Made by a program: the position numbers and the translations under genes. Below, piece by piece: positions 27,421 to 38,103 of a stretch of DNA of 64,000 nt. Under the pieces are notes generated by a model. It was not told the origin of the DNA and ran no database searches. It saw only the letters and a program-made list of their open reading frames with translations. How positions within the stretch are numbered: position 1 is the first letter of the stretch; each line of letters begins with the position of its first letter. Source of the stretch: Serratia quinivorans (lineage in GTDB: Bacteria > Pseudomonadota > Gammaproteobacteria > Enterobacterales > Enterobacteriaceae); the NCBI GenBank assembly GCA_900457075.1, contig UGYN01000002.1, forward strand, positions 5,084,001 to 5,148,000, given 5' to 3'.

Positions 27421-28329
27421 ATGAAAAAAACAGAACAATGCGTCACAGCGTTGCCTAACGATCCGCCGCTGCGCGCGGTGCGGGCGTTTGAGGCTATCGC
27501 CCGCCTGGGTAGTATCACCGCCGCGGCGAAAGAACTTGCAATATCCCCTTCGGCAGTCAGTCACCAACTCAAAACGCTGGAGGCCTTTCTGCAAATGCCG
27601 CTGACCGAGCGGCAGGGGCGTAACCTGATCCTGCGCAACGAAGGGCGGGATTATTACCGCTCTATTCGCTCGGCGTTTAACGTATTACGCCAGGCGACCG
27701 AGCAGGTGCGTGAGCAATCGGCTTCCCGGCAGGTCACCATCAGCCTGATCCCGCTGTTCGGCATGGGCTGGTTTATTCCGCGTTTGCATGGGTTTCTGCG
27801 CGAAAACCCTGATATCGACATCAATGTGGTGTACGCCAACCACCGTAATTACCTCAGTGACGCTGCCGATATCTCGATTCGTTTTGGCACCGGGCAATGG
27901 AGCGGTTATCGCAGTGAAAAACTGATGTCCGGCAAAATGGTGCCGGTATGCAGTCGGGGGTTTATCAAGGTGCATGGACTGTTGGACACGCCGGATCAAC
28001 TTTCACCACTGCCGCTGCTGCATGACGAAGAACGCACCACCTGGATGCAATGGTTTCAGTTGGCCGGAGTCCGTCGGCCGCTACGCAGTACCGGCCCGAT
28101 GTTTGAAGATGGCTTGCTGACGCTGGCGGCGGTGCAGGCGGGTTTGGGCTGCGCCCTGATGCGTGAGCCGTTGATCGCGCCTTACCTCAGCAGCGGCGAA
28201 CTGGTTAAGCTGTTTGACCTGGCAATTGATGACGGCCGAGATTACTACCTGTGCGTAAGGCAGAACACCGAACTGTCGCCGGAAGGGCTGAACCTGCAAC
28301 GCTGGTTGCTCAAAGAGGCCGAAGGTTGA
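27421..28329 (+). CDS. LysR-family regulator (GcvA-like) divergent from the liv/ATC operon
   Basis: A 302-aa LysR protein from the ATG at 27421; in-frame starts at 27343 and 27397 are possible but lack better ribosome binding sites. The helix-turn-helix is at about residues 14-70 (GSITAAAKELAISPSAVSHQ), with a substrate-binding domain after. The GcvA-like subgroup is indicated by PPLRAVRAFEAIARLGS. The divergent layout points to control of the importer and the two hydrolases in response to their substrate or product. Confidence 0.88.
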   Translation: MKKTEQCVTALPNDPPLRAVRAFEAIARLGSITAAAKELAISPSAVSHQLKTLEAFLQMPLTERQGRNLILRNEGRDYYRSIRSAFNVLRQATEQVREQSASRQVTISLIPLFGMGWFIPRLHGFLRENPDIDINVVYANHRNYLSDAADISIRFGTGQWSGYRSEKLMSGKMVPVCSRGFIKVHGLLDTPDQLSPLPLLHDEERTTWMQWFQLAGVRRPLRSTGPMFEDGLLTLAAVQAGLGCALMREPLIAPYLSSGELVKLFDLAIDDGRDYYLCVRQNTELSPEGLNLQRWLLKEAEG

Positions 28330-28400
28330 ATAAGGCCACGTGCTAACGGCCTGAACTGTCTATCCTGAATATATCGTGATGGCTTATTCAGGAACGCTTG

Positions 28401-30277
28401 ATGACCACAGAGAATGAACCGGAAACGCCTAAAATGAGCCTGCCACTGCTGGCCGGTGGCGCATTGGGGGTGGTGTTCGGCGATATCGGCACCAGCCCGC
28501 TGTATACCCTGAAAACCGTGCTGTTTCTCTCCGGTGATGCGCCGTCGCCACCGGTGATCCTTGGCCTGCTGTCGCTGATTTTCTGGACGCTGGTGATTGT
28601 CACCTCACTGAAATACGCCATGTTTGCCATGCGTATCGATAACCGTGGCGAAGGCGGCATCATGGCGCTGATGTCATTGTTGGTCAGTAAGAAAAAGATC
28701 CGACCGATGGTGGTGTTTGCCGGCCTGTTTGGCGCGGCGCTGATCTACGGCGATGGCGCGATCACCCCGGCGATTTCGGTATTGTCGGCGCTGGAAGGGC
28801 TGAATATTGTCCTGCCCGAGTCTCAACCCTATATCCTGCCGGCGGCGGTGGTGATCCTGGTCAGCCTGTTCGCCATTCAACCCTTGGGCACCGCGCGCAT
28901 CGGCAAAGTTTTCGGGCCGATTATGGCGCTGTGGTTCTTTTCCATCGCCGCGCTGGGCATTTGGGGAATTATCCAGCATCCGGCGGTGCTGATGGCGTTA
29001 AACCCGCTGTATGGCATTGATTTTCTGTTTTCCAATGGGCTGACCAGTTTCCTGGTGCTGGGCGGCGTTTTCCTCTGTGTTACCGGTGCGGAAGCGCTAT
29101 ACGCCGATATGGGGCACTTTGGCAAAAAACCGATCTGGCTCGCCTGGTTTGGCATTGTGTTCCCCAGCCTGTTACTGAACTATGCCGGGCAGGCCGCGCT
29201 GATCCTCTCCGGTGCAGACGTCACCCAGAATATCTTTTTCCGCCTGTGTCCGCCGATACTGCAAATTCCGCTGGTGATTTTGGCGACCCTGGCCACCATT
29301 ATCGCCAGTCAGGCGATCATCAGCGGGGCGTTTTCCATGACCCGCCAGGCGATCCAGCTTGGTTGGCTGCCGCGATTGCGGGTCAAACAGACCACCGAAG
29401 AAAGTTATGGGCAAATTTACATCAGCGCCATTAACTGGCTGCTGATGGCGGCGACGGTATTTTTGACCGTGTTCTTCAAGTCATCCGATAATTTGGCCGC
29501 CGCCTACGGTATCGCCGTATCGCTCACCATGATCATGACTACCGGACTGCTGTTTGTGGCCATGCGCGAGGTGTGGCGTTGGGAGCGATCGCCAGCCTGT
29601 TGGTGGCCGGCAGCTTCTTTATCGTCGATCTCAGCTTCCTGCTGGCTAACCTCAGCAAGGTAATGCAGGGCGGGTACGTCCCGCTGCTGCTGGCGACTCT
29701 GGTGTATGGCGTGATGTTAATCTGGCATCGCGGGGTGATCGCGGCTTCCCGTACGTTGGGGGAAAAGAGTCTGCCGCTGGCAGATTTTCTGGTTCATCTT
29801 GAGGAGCAGAGTATCCCCAGGGTGCCGGGCACGGCAATCTTTCTTACCCGCACCCTGAGCGGCACGCCGCCGGTGATGAAATGGCATGTCAAACGCAACG
29901 GTTCGCTGCATGCCAATGTGCTGTCGCTGCATATCACGATCGTTAACGAACCCCGGGTGGCGAATGCCGAACGGCTGGTGATGCGGCAACAATCACCGGG
30001 ATTTTGGTGTGGCGTGGCGAGCTATGGTTTTATGGAACGACCCAATATTCCTCGTCTGTTACACCATGCGGAGGCACAGAAAACCGGGCTGAATTTTGAC
30101 GATGCCACCTATTATCTGGGGCTTGAAACCGTGGTGCGCCGCGAGGCCAATGACCGATTACCGGCCTGGCAACGCAACATTTTTGCGCTGATGGTGCGTA
30201 ACGGCATGCACGTGACGGATTACTATTATTTGCCGAGCGACCAGGTAGTCGAAATCAGCCGGCGGGTGCCGGTGTGA
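28401..30277 (+). CDS. kup: Low-affinity potassium transporter Kup (frameshifted)
   Basis: The composite is 625 aa (E. coli Kup 622). The N-terminal signature GVVFGDIGTSPLYTLKTVL begins near residue 22, with about twelve membrane segments in all. The cytoplasmic C-terminal domain ends GMHVTDYYYLPSDQVVEIS. It takes up potassium with protons. The start is ATG 28401; the TTG three bases earlier is unlikely. The frame breaks at GGG 29581-29583 (one G missing), inside the last membrane region (REVWRW / GAIASLLVAG). Confidence 0.93.
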
Positions 30278-30378
30278 GCCGTTTGGCTATAGGTTAAAAT
30301 CAATGGGTATTTAGCCAGCGGCGAGTGAGAGGGTAAATTGCCTTGGCAGCGATGGTGCTGCTAACGGACGAAGCCCCT

Positions 30379-30681
30379 ATGTCATTATTCGATCTTGCTG
30401 CGCTGGCCAGCGATTTACCGGAAGCGTGGCGTTCCAGCGTATTGGGCCATGTCGGCCCGGCCAATATCAAAGTATTGCGGATGGATCCGCGCACCATTGA
30501 CGATGAAGTTCATGACTATCACGAAGGATTACTGGTGATCGCCGGGCAACTGCGGCTGGAAGTGAAGGGCGAGGAAATTACGATCAACGCCGGGCAACTG
30601 TATCAGGCCACTGCCGGCGTGCCGCATCGGGTGCTGGCGGGCAGCCACGGCACCCTGGTGATAGTTGATTTACCGGAGTGA
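30379..30681 (+). CDS. Small cupin-domain protein
   Basis: A 100-aa cupin. The start at 30379 (MSLFDLAALASDL) is preferred over TTG/ATG further upstream. The barrel motifs are EVHDYHEGLLVIAGQLRLEV and INAGQLYQATAGVPHRVLAG; the histidines could bind a metal. Its function is unknown. It is convergent with the TetR gene, stop codons directly abutting. Confidence 0.75.
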   Translation: MSLFDLAALASDLPEAWRSSVLGHVGPANIKVLRMDPRTIDDEVHDYHEGLLVIAGQLRLEVKGEEITINAGQLYQATAGVPHRVLAGSHGTLVIVDLPE

Positions 30682-31267
30682 TCAATCCAGCGCCGAAAGC
30701 GCAATCTTGACCGCTGCCTCTAATCTTGCCCGGCTGACGCCATCGCGCGCCTGCACCGACAAACCGTGCAGGAAGGCGGCAAAATAGTCGCCGAGGGCGT
30801 CAGCATCGGTTTCTGGTGGCAGTTCCCCCCGTCGCAACGGCGGTTTGCAGCCGGTCAATCATGCCCTGGGTGCGTTGCAAACGATGCTCCGCCAGCCAGT
30901 CTTTGATACCGCTGTTTTCGTCACTGACGCTGGCGGCGGAAGATACCACCATGCAACCTTGCGGCAGGTCAGTGCGGCTGTAGAGCGCTACCGCGTCGTC
31001 CAGCAGGCGTTTTATCGCCACACGCACGCTGCTTTCTTCGCTGAAAGCGCGATCGGCAAAGCCACCTTCATGGTTTTCGTAGCTGGCAATGGCTTCGCGG
31101 AACAGCAATTCTTTCGAACCGAACGCTTTATAAATACGCGCAGAGGCAATGCCCAACTCGGCGACCAAATCCGACATGGAGGTGCCTTCATACCCCTGAC
31201 GCCAGAAGAGATCCCGGGCCTTCAATAACGCCTGTTCACGGTCGAATTCGCGCGGTCTGCCTGCCAT
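30682..31267 (-). CDS. TetR-family regulator (frameshifted)
   Basis: The composite is 194 aa. The N-terminal helix-turn-helix reads GTSMSDLVAELGIASARIYKAF (residues about 28-49); the ligand domain follows. The frame breaks at C6 30825-30830 (one extra base), after TAVATG; the corrected frame continues ELPPETDADALGDYF to a stop at 30682. The gene is divergent from the isomerase/hydrolase operon, and a dyad in the gap is its likely operator. Confidence 0.85.
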
Positions 31268-31373
31268 TCATTTGCTCCTGTTTACCTGTTGCTCTGCGCA
31301 ACAGGATCGCTTAAATCCACTGTAATACCAACGATTTTTTAAAATTCACTTGCTGAGGAATTGATTTAAGCCT

Positions 31374-31397
31374 ATTGTTTGTCAATCGACAACCAAT
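31374..31397. promoter_or_regulatory. Probable TetR operator upstream of the isomerase/hydrolase operon
   Basis: ATTGTTTGTC (31374-31383) and GACAACCAAT (31388-31397) form an inverted repeat with 9 of 10 pairs matching and a 4-base centre (AATC). It lies immediately before the ribosome binding site of the first operon gene, where bound repressor would block transcription. Confidence 0.65.
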
Positions 31398-31408
31398 TGG
31401 AGTTTAGA

Positions 31409-32464
31409 ATGAAAACCTTGAAAGGTCCAAGCCTGCATCTGGCACAGTTCAGTGACGATGCCGCCCCCTTTAACAGCCTGCCGGCTATCGCCCAGTGGGC
31501 GGCGCAAACCGGCTTTAAAGCTTTGCAAATCCCGGCATGGGATAGCCGTCTGTTTGACTTGGCCACCGCCGCAGAAAGCCAAACCTATTGTGATGAGCTG
31601 GTCGGCATGTTGGCAGACCATGGCCTGGTGGTCAGTGAACTCACTACCCATATTTTTGGTCAGTTGATGGCAGTGCATCCGGCCTATGACGCATTGTGCG
31701 ACAGTTTTGCGCCAGCGGAACTGCATGGCAACCCGCAGGCTCGTGGCGAGTGGGCGCACCGGCAGTTGCTGTTGGCGGCCAAAGCCTCTGCGAGGTTGGG
31801 ACTCAGTGAGATGGGCACCTTCTCCGGTTCCCTGGCCTGGCCGTATTTGTTCCCGTTCCCGCAGCGTCCGGCGGGGCTGATCGAAACGGCGTTCGATGAA
31901 CTGGCCAAACGCTGGTTGCCGGTGCTCAACGCCTGCGACGAGCAGGGAGTGAACCTGTGTTATGAAATTCACCCGAGCGAAGATCTGCACGACGGCGTGA
32001 CCTTTGAAATGTTTCATCAGCGCGTTGGGGCACATCCGCGTTGCCAGATCCTGTTCGACCCAAGCCATTTCGTGCTGCAACAGCTGAACTATCTGGATTA
32101 CATCGATATTTACAAGGACTTTATCCGCATGTTCCATGTCAAGGACGCCGAGTTCAACCCGACCGGACGGCAGGGCATTTACGGCGGCTATCAGTCATGG
32201 ACCGATCGTGCCGGACGTTTCCGCTCATTGGGTGACGGCCAGGTGGATTTCAAAGGCATTTTCTCGCGGCTAACCCAGCATGGCTACGCCGGTTGGGCGA
32301 CGCTGGAGTGGGAATGCTGCCTGAAACACCCGCAGGATGGCGCACGCGAAGGCGCGGCCTTTATTCGTGACCACATCATCAACGTCACCGACAAGGTGTT
32401 TGATGACTTTGCCGGCGCGCCGGTTGACCAACAGCAAATCAATACCTTGCTTGGCCTGCGCTGA
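31409..32464 (+). CDS. Sugar phosphate isomerase/epimerase family protein
   Basis: A 351-aa TIM-barrel protein of the xylose isomerase-like superfamily (AP endonuclease 2 family). The start at 31409 has GGAG 7 bases upstream. Candidate metal ligands appear in order: YEIHPSED (Glu), ILFDPSHF (Asp, His), MFHVKDAEF (His, Asp), and LEWECC (Glu). These enzymes isomerise or epimerise sugars or inositols; the substrate here is not evident. It is first in a three-gene operon with two alpha/beta hydrolases. Confidence 0.85.
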   Translation: MKTLKGPSLHLAQFSDDAAPFNSLPAIAQWAAQTGFKALQIPAWDSRLFDLATAAESQTYCDELVGMLADHGLVVSELTTHIFGQLMAVHPAYDALCDSFAPAELHGNPQARGEWAHRQLLLAAKASARLGLSEMGTFSGSLAWPYLFPFPQRPAGLIETAFDELAKRWLPVLNACDEQGVNLCYEIHPSEDLHDGVTFEMFHQRVGAHPRCQILFDPSHFVLQQLNYLDYIDIYKDFIRMFHVKDAEFNPTGRQGIYGGYQSWTDRAGRFRSLGDGQVDFKGIFSRLTQHGYAGWATLEWECCLKHPQDGAREGAAFIRDHIINVTDKVFDDFAGAPVDQQQINTLLGLR

Positions 32465-32493
32465 GCCACACAATTCCACCACGGAGAACACTG

Positions 32494-33390
32494 ATGACAC
32501 TGCAAAATAACGGGTCCATGTTGAATGGACCTGAACCAGAACACGTCTATACGCGGGTAAACGGCAACCGAATTCACTGCGTGACGCTTGGCGAAGGGCA
32601 GCCGGTACTGCTGATCCCGGGGTGGCCGCAAACCTGGTACACCTGGCGTCATGTGATGCAGGCCCTGGCGGCGGCAGGCTTTAAGGCGATAGCGGTAGAT
32701 CCGCCGGGCATTGGCGATTCAGATAAACCCCACGGGGGTTATGATACCGGCAGCGTGGCCGCTACCTTGCACCAGACCATGCTGCAACTGGGGCATCCGC
32801 GCTATCAACTGGTCGGTCATGATATTGGCATGTGGGTGGGTTATGCCATGGCGAGCGATTTCCCGCAGGCGGTGACGGGGCTGGTACTGACGGAGGCGGT
32901 GATCCCAGGGTTGGCACCCGCGCCACCGATTTTTGTACCGGCAGAACAAAACATTTTCCTGTGGCACTTCATGTTCAACCAACTGGCGGATTTGCCTGAA
33001 GCCTTGACGCTGGGTCGCGAGAGAGAATATCTGAGCTATATCTTTAACCGCTGGTCTTATCGCCGCGATCGGGTAGCGGCGGAAACCTACATCGCCGCCT
33101 ATTCGGCACCGGGCAGCCTGCGGGCCGGTTTTGATTATTATCGCGCCATTCCGGAAACCATCCGGCAAAACCAGCTTCGGGCCCAGACACCGCTCAGCAT
33201 GCCGGTGATGACCATTGGTGCCGAGCACGCCACCGGCGATGCGCCCTATGTCACGTTGCAGGGCAACGCCGTTAACCTGCGCGGCGAAACCGTGGCCAGC
33301 TGCGGTCATTTCATCACCGAAGAGTGCCATGAGGCGTTTATCGCTCTGGTAGTGCCATTCTTGTCAGGGAGCCTGGCCGATGCCGCTTGA
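32494..33390 (+). CDS. Alpha/beta hydrolase, epoxide-hydrolase-like
   Basis: A 298-aa hydrolase. The oxyanion region is PGWPQTWYTWR, and the nucleophile elbow is VGHDIGMWVG, where Asp replaces Ser as in epoxide hydrolases and haloalkane dehalogenases. The catalytic His is probably in SCGHFITEECHE near the C-terminus. It overlaps the next gene by 11 bp and follows the isomerase by 29 bp. Confidence 0.87.
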   Translation: MTLQNNGSMLNGPEPEHVYTRVNGNRIHCVTLGEGQPVLLIPGWPQTWYTWRHVMQALAAAGFKAIAVDPPGIGDSDKPHGGYDTGSVAATLHQTMLQLGHPRYQLVGHDIGMWVGYAMASDFPQAVTGLVLTEAVIPGLAPAPPIFVPAEQNIFLWHFMFNQLADLPEALTLGREREYLSYIFNRWSYRRDRVAAETYIAAYSAPGSLRAGFDYYRAIPETIRQNQLRAQTPLSMPVMTIGAEHATGDAPYVTLQGNAVNLRGETVASCGHFITEECHEAFIALVVPFLSGSLADAA

Positions 33391-34294
33391 CTCACAGATT
33401 GCCCGTTTTCTGGCGGAAACGGCAGATGCCGCCGCGCCTGAATCCCTGAGTGAAATGCGTGCTGCCGCGCAGGCCGGGTTGTTGGCGTTGCAGGGGGAAG
33501 CAGAAGCCAGTGGTGGCGTCCGTGATGGAAGTGTGACCGCTGACGATGGCCATGAGATCGCCGTTCGCGCTTATGTGCCGCTGGGCGTGACGCAGGGTGA
33601 ACCTCTGCCCGCGATGCTGTACGCCCATGGCGGCGGTTGGTGTTTGGGGTCGCTGGCGCTGTACGACCAGCCTTGCCAGGCGCTGGCCAATGCCACCGGG
33701 CGGGTGATCTTGTCGGCTGATTACCGACTGGCGCCGGAGCATCCCTATCCGCGGCCGCTGGAAGACCTGTATCAGGCACTGTGCGGCGTGGTTGAACGGG
33801 CCGATGAGTGGGGCGTTGACGTTACGCGCCTTGCGGTTGGCGGCGACAGCGCCGGTGGTAATCTGGCCGCCGCCGTGGCGCTGTTGGCCCGCGACCGGAA
33901 TGGCCCACGGATTGAACATCAACTGTTGCTGTATCCGGCGTTAAGTCGCGCTATGGATACGGCGAGTTACCAGGCTTATGCGCAGGGTTACTACCTGACC
34001 AGGGAGGTCATGGAGTTTTGCTGGGGGCAGTATCTGGGTGACGACGCCCAGGGGTATGACCCTTACGCAGAACCGTTGCATGCCGCGACGTTGCGGCTGT
34101 TGCCACCGGCGACCATTCTAAGTTGTGAGTACGATCCGTTGCGCGATGAGGCCGAGCATTATGCCCAGCGGTTGCGTGAAGATGGGGTCGCGGTGCGCTG
34201 TGAACGGCTGCCGGGCATGGTACATGCCTGCATTCATATGCTGGGCTTAACCCCGGCAGCGCGAGTGTTATTCGATAAGGTTGGTTCGAAGTAA
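33380..34294 (+). CDS. Alpha/beta hydrolase, hormone-sensitive-lipase (HSL) family esterase
   Basis: A 304-aa esterase. HGGGW (oxyanion motif, in YAHGGGWCLGS), the nucleophile elbow GGDSAGGNL, and catalytic Asp/His in the C-terminal part (CEYDPLRDEAE, GMVHACIHM) are all present. Such enzymes cleave short-chain esters or lactones. With the upstream isomerase and hydrolase it forms a TetR-controlled catabolic or detoxification operon of unknown substrate. Confidence 0.88.
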   Translation: MPLDSQIARFLAETADAAAPESLSEMRAAAQAGLLALQGEAEASGGVRDGSVTADDGHEIAVRAYVPLGVTQGEPLPAMLYAHGGGWCLGSLALYDQPCQALANATGRVILSADYRLAPEHPYPRPLEDLYQALCGVVERADEWGVDVTRLAVGGDSAGGNLAAAVALLARDRNGPRIEHQLLLYPALSRAMDTASYQAYAQGYYLTREVMEFCWGQYLGDDAQGYDPYAEPLHAATLRLLPPATILSCEYDPLRDEAEHYAQRLREDGVAVRCERLPGMVHACIHMLGLTPAARVLFDKVGSK

Positions 34295-34323
34295 AGCCCA
34301 GGCTGTTATCTGGGTGAGAATCC

Positions 34324-34388
34324 CCCTCTCCCGGGGGAGAGGGCCGGGGTGAGGGGAAACAGACAGAACCCTCTCCCAAAGGAGAGGG
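34324..34388. repeat. Paired inverted repeats (CCCTCTCC family), bidirectional terminator
   Basis: Two stem-loops lie between convergent genes: CCCTCTCCC/GGGAGAGGG (34324-34343) and CCCTCTCC/GGAGAGGG (34369-34388). They share their arm sequence, and a third copy occurs at 55280-55299. This is a dispersed palindromic repeat. It probably also terminates both transcripts. Confidence 0.7.
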
Positions 34389-34396
34389 ACTGTTAA

Positions 34397-35830
34397 TTAG
34401 CGCCCGGCGACGGTGACAAAGCGGGTTTCCAGATAGGATTCGATGGCTTCGCTGCCGCCTTCGGTACCGTGGCCAGAGTCTTTAACCCCACCAAACGGCG
34501 TTTCCGGCAGGCCGAAACCGATATGGTTGATGCTGAGCATGCCGCTTTCCACATCCCGGCCCAACGCCGTTACCGTAGCGATACTCCGGCTGTAGGCATA
34601 GGCCGCCAGACCGTAAGGCAGGCGATTGGCTTCGGCGATGGCTTCCTCGTAGCTGGCGAACGGGCGCAGCAGGGCGACCGGGCCAAAGGGTTCTTCAGAC
34701 ATCGCTCGCGCACTCAGTGGCACGTCGCGCAATACCGTCGGTTCGAAGAAATTGCCGGGGCCGGCCACGCGCTTGCCACCGGTAGTGGCTTTAGCCCCCT
34801 CGGCGACGGCATCCTTCACGAAGGCCTCAATGGCGTCCACGCTGCGTTGCAGCACCATCGGGCCCATAGTCACACCGTCCTGCAAGCCATTGCCCATTTT
34901 GATTTCACGCACCGCTGCGGTGAACTTCTCGATAAAGGCTTCATAAACGCCTTGCTGGATCAGGAAGCGGGTTGGGGCGATGCACACCTGACCGGCGTTG
35001 CGGAACTTGGCCAGCGCCAGCTCTTTGGCGGCCGCATCCAAATCGGCATCGTCAAAAATCAGTACCGGTGCATGACCGCCCAGCTCCATGGTGGCTTTTT
35101 TCATATGCTGACCGGCCAGCGCCGCCAAATGCTTGCCCACGCGGGTTGAACCGGTGAACGAGATTTTGCGAATGGTCGGATGCGGGATCAGGTACTCGGA
35201 GATTTCTGCCGGGGTGCCGTACACCAGTGCGATCACACCGGCAGGAATGCCCGCATCGGCAAAGGCTCTTATCAGTTCCGCCGGGGACGCCGGGGTTTCT
35301 TCCGGGCCTTTAATGATGATGGAACAACCTGCGGCCAACGCGGCAGACAGTTTGCGTACAATCTGGTTAATTGGGAAGTTCCACGGGGTAAACGCGGCAA
35401 CCGGTCCCACCGGCAGTTTCAGGGTTTGCTGCTGAACGTCCTGGCTGCGGGACGGGATTACCTGGCCGTAGGTGCGGCTGGCTTCGCCGGCAAACCAGTC
35501 AATCACGTCCGCCGAGTTAAGAATTTCCACCTTGGCCTGCGCCACAGGTTTACCTTGTTCCTGGCTCATGATTGCGGCAATTTTATCTGCACGCTCACGA
35601 AACAAAGCAGCGGCTTTACGCATCAGATTGGCCCGCTGGTAAGCGGAGGTTTCGCGCCAGATTTTAAAACCGCGCTCGGTTGCGGCCAGCGCCAGATCGA
35701 GATCGGCTGTGGTAGCGTGCGCCACGCTGCCAATCACTTCATCGGTAGCGGGGTTGGTGACCGGCGTGGTTTTACCGGCGACTGCGTTGCGCCATTGTCC
35801 GTCGATATAGAGTTGAGTATCTGGATACAT
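34397..35830 (-). CDS. NAD(P)-dependent aldehyde dehydrogenase, succinate-semialdehyde type
   Basis: A 477-aa dehydrogenase of the GabD group. [33 protein letters not shown] (cofactor Gly-rich), the catalytic Glu in [16 protein letters not shown], the catalytic Cys in [12 protein letters not shown], and [11 protein letters not shown] are all intact. It oxidises an aldehyde to an acid; succinate semialdehyde is the most likely substrate by similarity. No gabT lies beside it. It is divergent from the AraC gene. Confidence 0.88.
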   Translation of the reverse strand: MYPDTQLYIDGQWRNAVAGKTTPVTNPATDEVIGSVAHATTADLDLALAATERGFKIWRETSAYQRANLMRKAAALFRERADKIAAIMSQEQGKPVAQAKVEILNSADVIDWFAGEASRTYGQVIPSRSQDVQQQTLKLPVGPVAAFTPWNFPINQIVRKLSAALAAGCSIIIKGPEETPASPAELIRAFADAGIPAGVIALVYGTPAEISEYLIPHPTIRKISFTGSTRVGKHLAALAGQHMKKATMELGGHAPVLIFDDADLDAAAKELALAKFRNAGQVCIAPTRFLIQQGVYEAFIEKFTAAVREIKMGNGLQDGVTMGPMVLQRSVDAIEAFVKDAVAEGAKATTGGKRVAGPGNFFEPTVLRDVPLSARAMSEEPFGPVALLRPFASYEEAIAEANRLPYGLAAYAYSRSIATVTALGRDVESGMLSINHIGFGLPETPFGGVKDSGHGTEGGSEAIESYLETRFVTVAGR

Positions 35831-36020
35831 TGTTGCCTCTTACTTTCAGGGGGGTTAAAGACAGGTTTCCCACTCTGCGGCGGGATAATCAAGGTGTCGA
35901 CGCTGGCAGGCAGACGTTGAGCACCGGATAAAATACCCTACGCGGAATGAACCGCAGCGTCCAGCGCACCTCGTGCGCCACTACTCAAACCACACCGCTT
36001 TGACTATCATACAGCCAGCA

Positions 36021-36965
36021 ATGACATTGAAGCAGGGTGGTACGGTGCAGGGTGTTCCAGAGCAGTTTCCCTTTGAAAAAGACAGTGCGCAGTTCCGGCA
36101 GTTAGTGCAGGTGCCGGGCGTAGAGCTTTATCACGCCCATATTGAGCGCTATGCCTTTGAGCCGCACACCCATAATGCTTTTGCCATCGGTACCGTCGAT
36201 TTTGGTGCCGAGCGTTTCCGCTATCGTGGCGCGCAGCACCGGGCTGCGCCGGGTTCACTGGTGTTGATGAACCCGGATGAGCTGCATACCGGTGAAGCAG
36301 AAACCCCAGGTGGCTGGAACTACCGCATGCTTTATCTGGAACCGGATACGCTGGAGTTGCTGTCTGGTGAACAGGGATTCTGGTTCACCGATGCGGTGCG
36401 CCAGGACTTGCAGGCGGCACAGCAATTGTCTGCCACGTTGGCCGCACTGTGGCAGGCCAGCGATCCGCTGACCATTGACCACTTGCTGGCGCAGGTGGTC
36501 GACATTTTCCGCCCGCATATTCAAGTGGCTCGCCCGTTAAAGGCCGAAGCGGCGCACCGTTTTGATATCGTCAAAAGTTACCTGCAGGATAACTTCTCTG
36601 CCGTAATTACTCTCGATCAGCTGGCGGCACTGGTTTCCCTCAGCCCTTATCACTTTCTGCGTAAGTTCAAAGCCCAATACCATGCTTCCCCCCAGCAGAT
36701 GCTGATGGCGATCCGCCTGTCGCAGGCCAAACAGATGCTGGGGCGGGGTATGCCTGCGGCACAGGTGGCGGTGGCTGCGGGGTTAACCGATCAGGCGCAT
36801 TTGACTCGCGCTTTCGCTAACCGTTACGGTGTCACGCCGGTGCGTTATCAAAAAACAGGTTACGGCCCGGTGAAAACGGGGGTTACGATTGCAGTTGATA
36901 TAAATCTTAATAAAAATTATTATCATTTGCGTATTTTTGACTCAAAAGAAATAAACAATAATTAA
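36021..36965 (+). CDS. AraC-family regulator with cupin sensor domain
   Basis: About 314 aa from ATG 36021 (a GTG start at 35973 would add 16). The N-terminal cupin (HIERYAFEPHTHNAFAIG) is followed by a C-terminal double helix-turn-helix (ITLDQLAALVSLSPYHFLRK, then AAQVAVAAGLTDQAHLTRAF). After the normal end (TPVRYQKTGYGP) there is an odd, AT-rich 30-residue tail (from VTIAVDINLNKN) that contains a Fur-like box. The tail may mark a junction with inserted DNA. The divergent neighbour is the aldehyde dehydrogenase. Confidence 0.82.
   Translation: MTLKQGGTVQGVPEQFPFEKDSAQFRQLVQVPGVELYHAHIERYAFEPHTHNAFAIGTVDFGAERFRYRGAQHRAAPGSLVLMNPDELHTGEAETPGGWNYRMLYLEPDTLELLSGEQGFWFTDAVRQDLQAAQQLSATLAALWQASDPLTIDHLLAQVVDIFRPHIQVARPLKAEAAHRFDIVKSYLQDNFSAVITLDQLAALVSLSPYHFLRKFKAQYHASPQQMLMAIRLSQAKQMLGRGMPAAQVAVAAGLTDQAHLTRAFANRYGVTPVRYQKTGYGPVKTGVTIAVDINLNKNYYHLRIFDSKEINNN
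36912..36930 (-). promoter_or_regulatory. Fur-box-like site upstream of the iron-type binding protein
   Basis: On the minus strand GCAAATGATAATAATTTTT matches the 19-bp Fur consensus at 14 positions. It lies 67 bp before the binding-protein start, inside the 3' end of the araC frame. Fur sites are near-palindromic, so strand is nominal. Confidence 0.5.
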
Positions 36966-36996
36966 GAACAACCCCACTCCTGAGGACCTCCATTTT

Positions 36997-38103
36997 ATGG
37001 GCGCTCGAAATTTTAGAACCTTTATACTGTTCGCCATTTTTTTAATTATGCCTGGCATCACCAGTGCGGCCACGACCACATTAACCGATGTTCTGGGCGG
37101 AAGATTACGCTTGATACCCCGGTAAAAAGGGCGGTTTTAGGTTTTTACTTTGAAGACTACATGGCCGTGGGTGGGGAAGCGGCATACGAGCGCGTCATTG
37201 GCATTTCTCGTGAGGCCTGGCGGGGAAAGGTTCCGGCAAATTGGAATATGTATGTTAAACACCAGCCATCACTGGCTCGTATCGCTGATATTGGCGAGGT
37301 GGATCTCCATAATATCTCGCTTGAAAATATAATATCATTGAAGCCGGACGTCATTATTTTGGCTGAATGGCAATATGTTGCTTTGAAACATGAGGTCTCA
37401 CGCCTGGAAGAATTAAAAATCCCAGTGGTCGTGGTAGACTACAATGCGCAAACTGTCGAAAGACATGTCAGCTCTACAAAAATATTCGGCATACTCACGG
37501 AGCAAGAAAAACGCGCTCAGGAATTATCAGAACTTTACGCTAATAACATTGCTGACGTGCAGCGTAGAGTCAATGCGTCAGGATTAAAGAAACCCAAGGT
37601 TTATATTGAATTTGGGAATAAAGGGCCTGGCGATTATTCATTCACCTACGGTAAGAATATGTGGGGGGGCGATGCTGAAGCTTGCCGGAGCAGACAATAT
37701 TGCCGAACCCTTTTTTGAGTGGTGGGGTGTGATTAACCCAGAACAGCTGCTGTTTGCCAAGCCTGATGCTATTTTCATCTCCGGCAGAGAAAATAATAAG
37801 GTTTCGTCAGCGCTATCAATGGGGGTGGGAGTTGATAAAAGCACGGCTGTTCAACAGCTTATGGCTTTTTCCACTCGTAATGGCTGGAACTCATTGCCGG
37901 CGATAAAAAACAAGCAATTATTCGGCGTGTACCAGGGCGCATCAAGAACGCTTTCCGACTTCGCCATGATTCAGTTTATTGCCAAATCACTTTACCCAGA
38001 ACAGTTTAAAGATGTTGACCCGGTAAAGAACTATCTGGATTACTACGAAAAATATTTACCGGTTAAACCAGAGGGGACATTTGCTGTTGCCGCATGGCAA
38101 TAA
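36997..38103 (+). CDS. Iron-siderophore/B12-type ABC binding protein (two frameshifts)
   Basis: The composite is 368 aa. Signal peptide: FILFAIFLIMPGITSA, to about residue 24. The remainder fits the FecB/BtuF periplasmic-binding fold (LENIISLKPDVIILAEW, LKLAGADNIAEPFFEWWG, and NPEQLLFAKPDAIFISG). GAGGA precedes the ATG. Frame breaks are near 37095-37100 (one base missing) and at G7 37663-37669 (one extra). The gene is clearly more AT-rich than its neighbours, and no permease or ATPase is adjacent; it must borrow them or act otherwise. A Fur-like site upstream supports an iron role. Confidence 0.8.
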
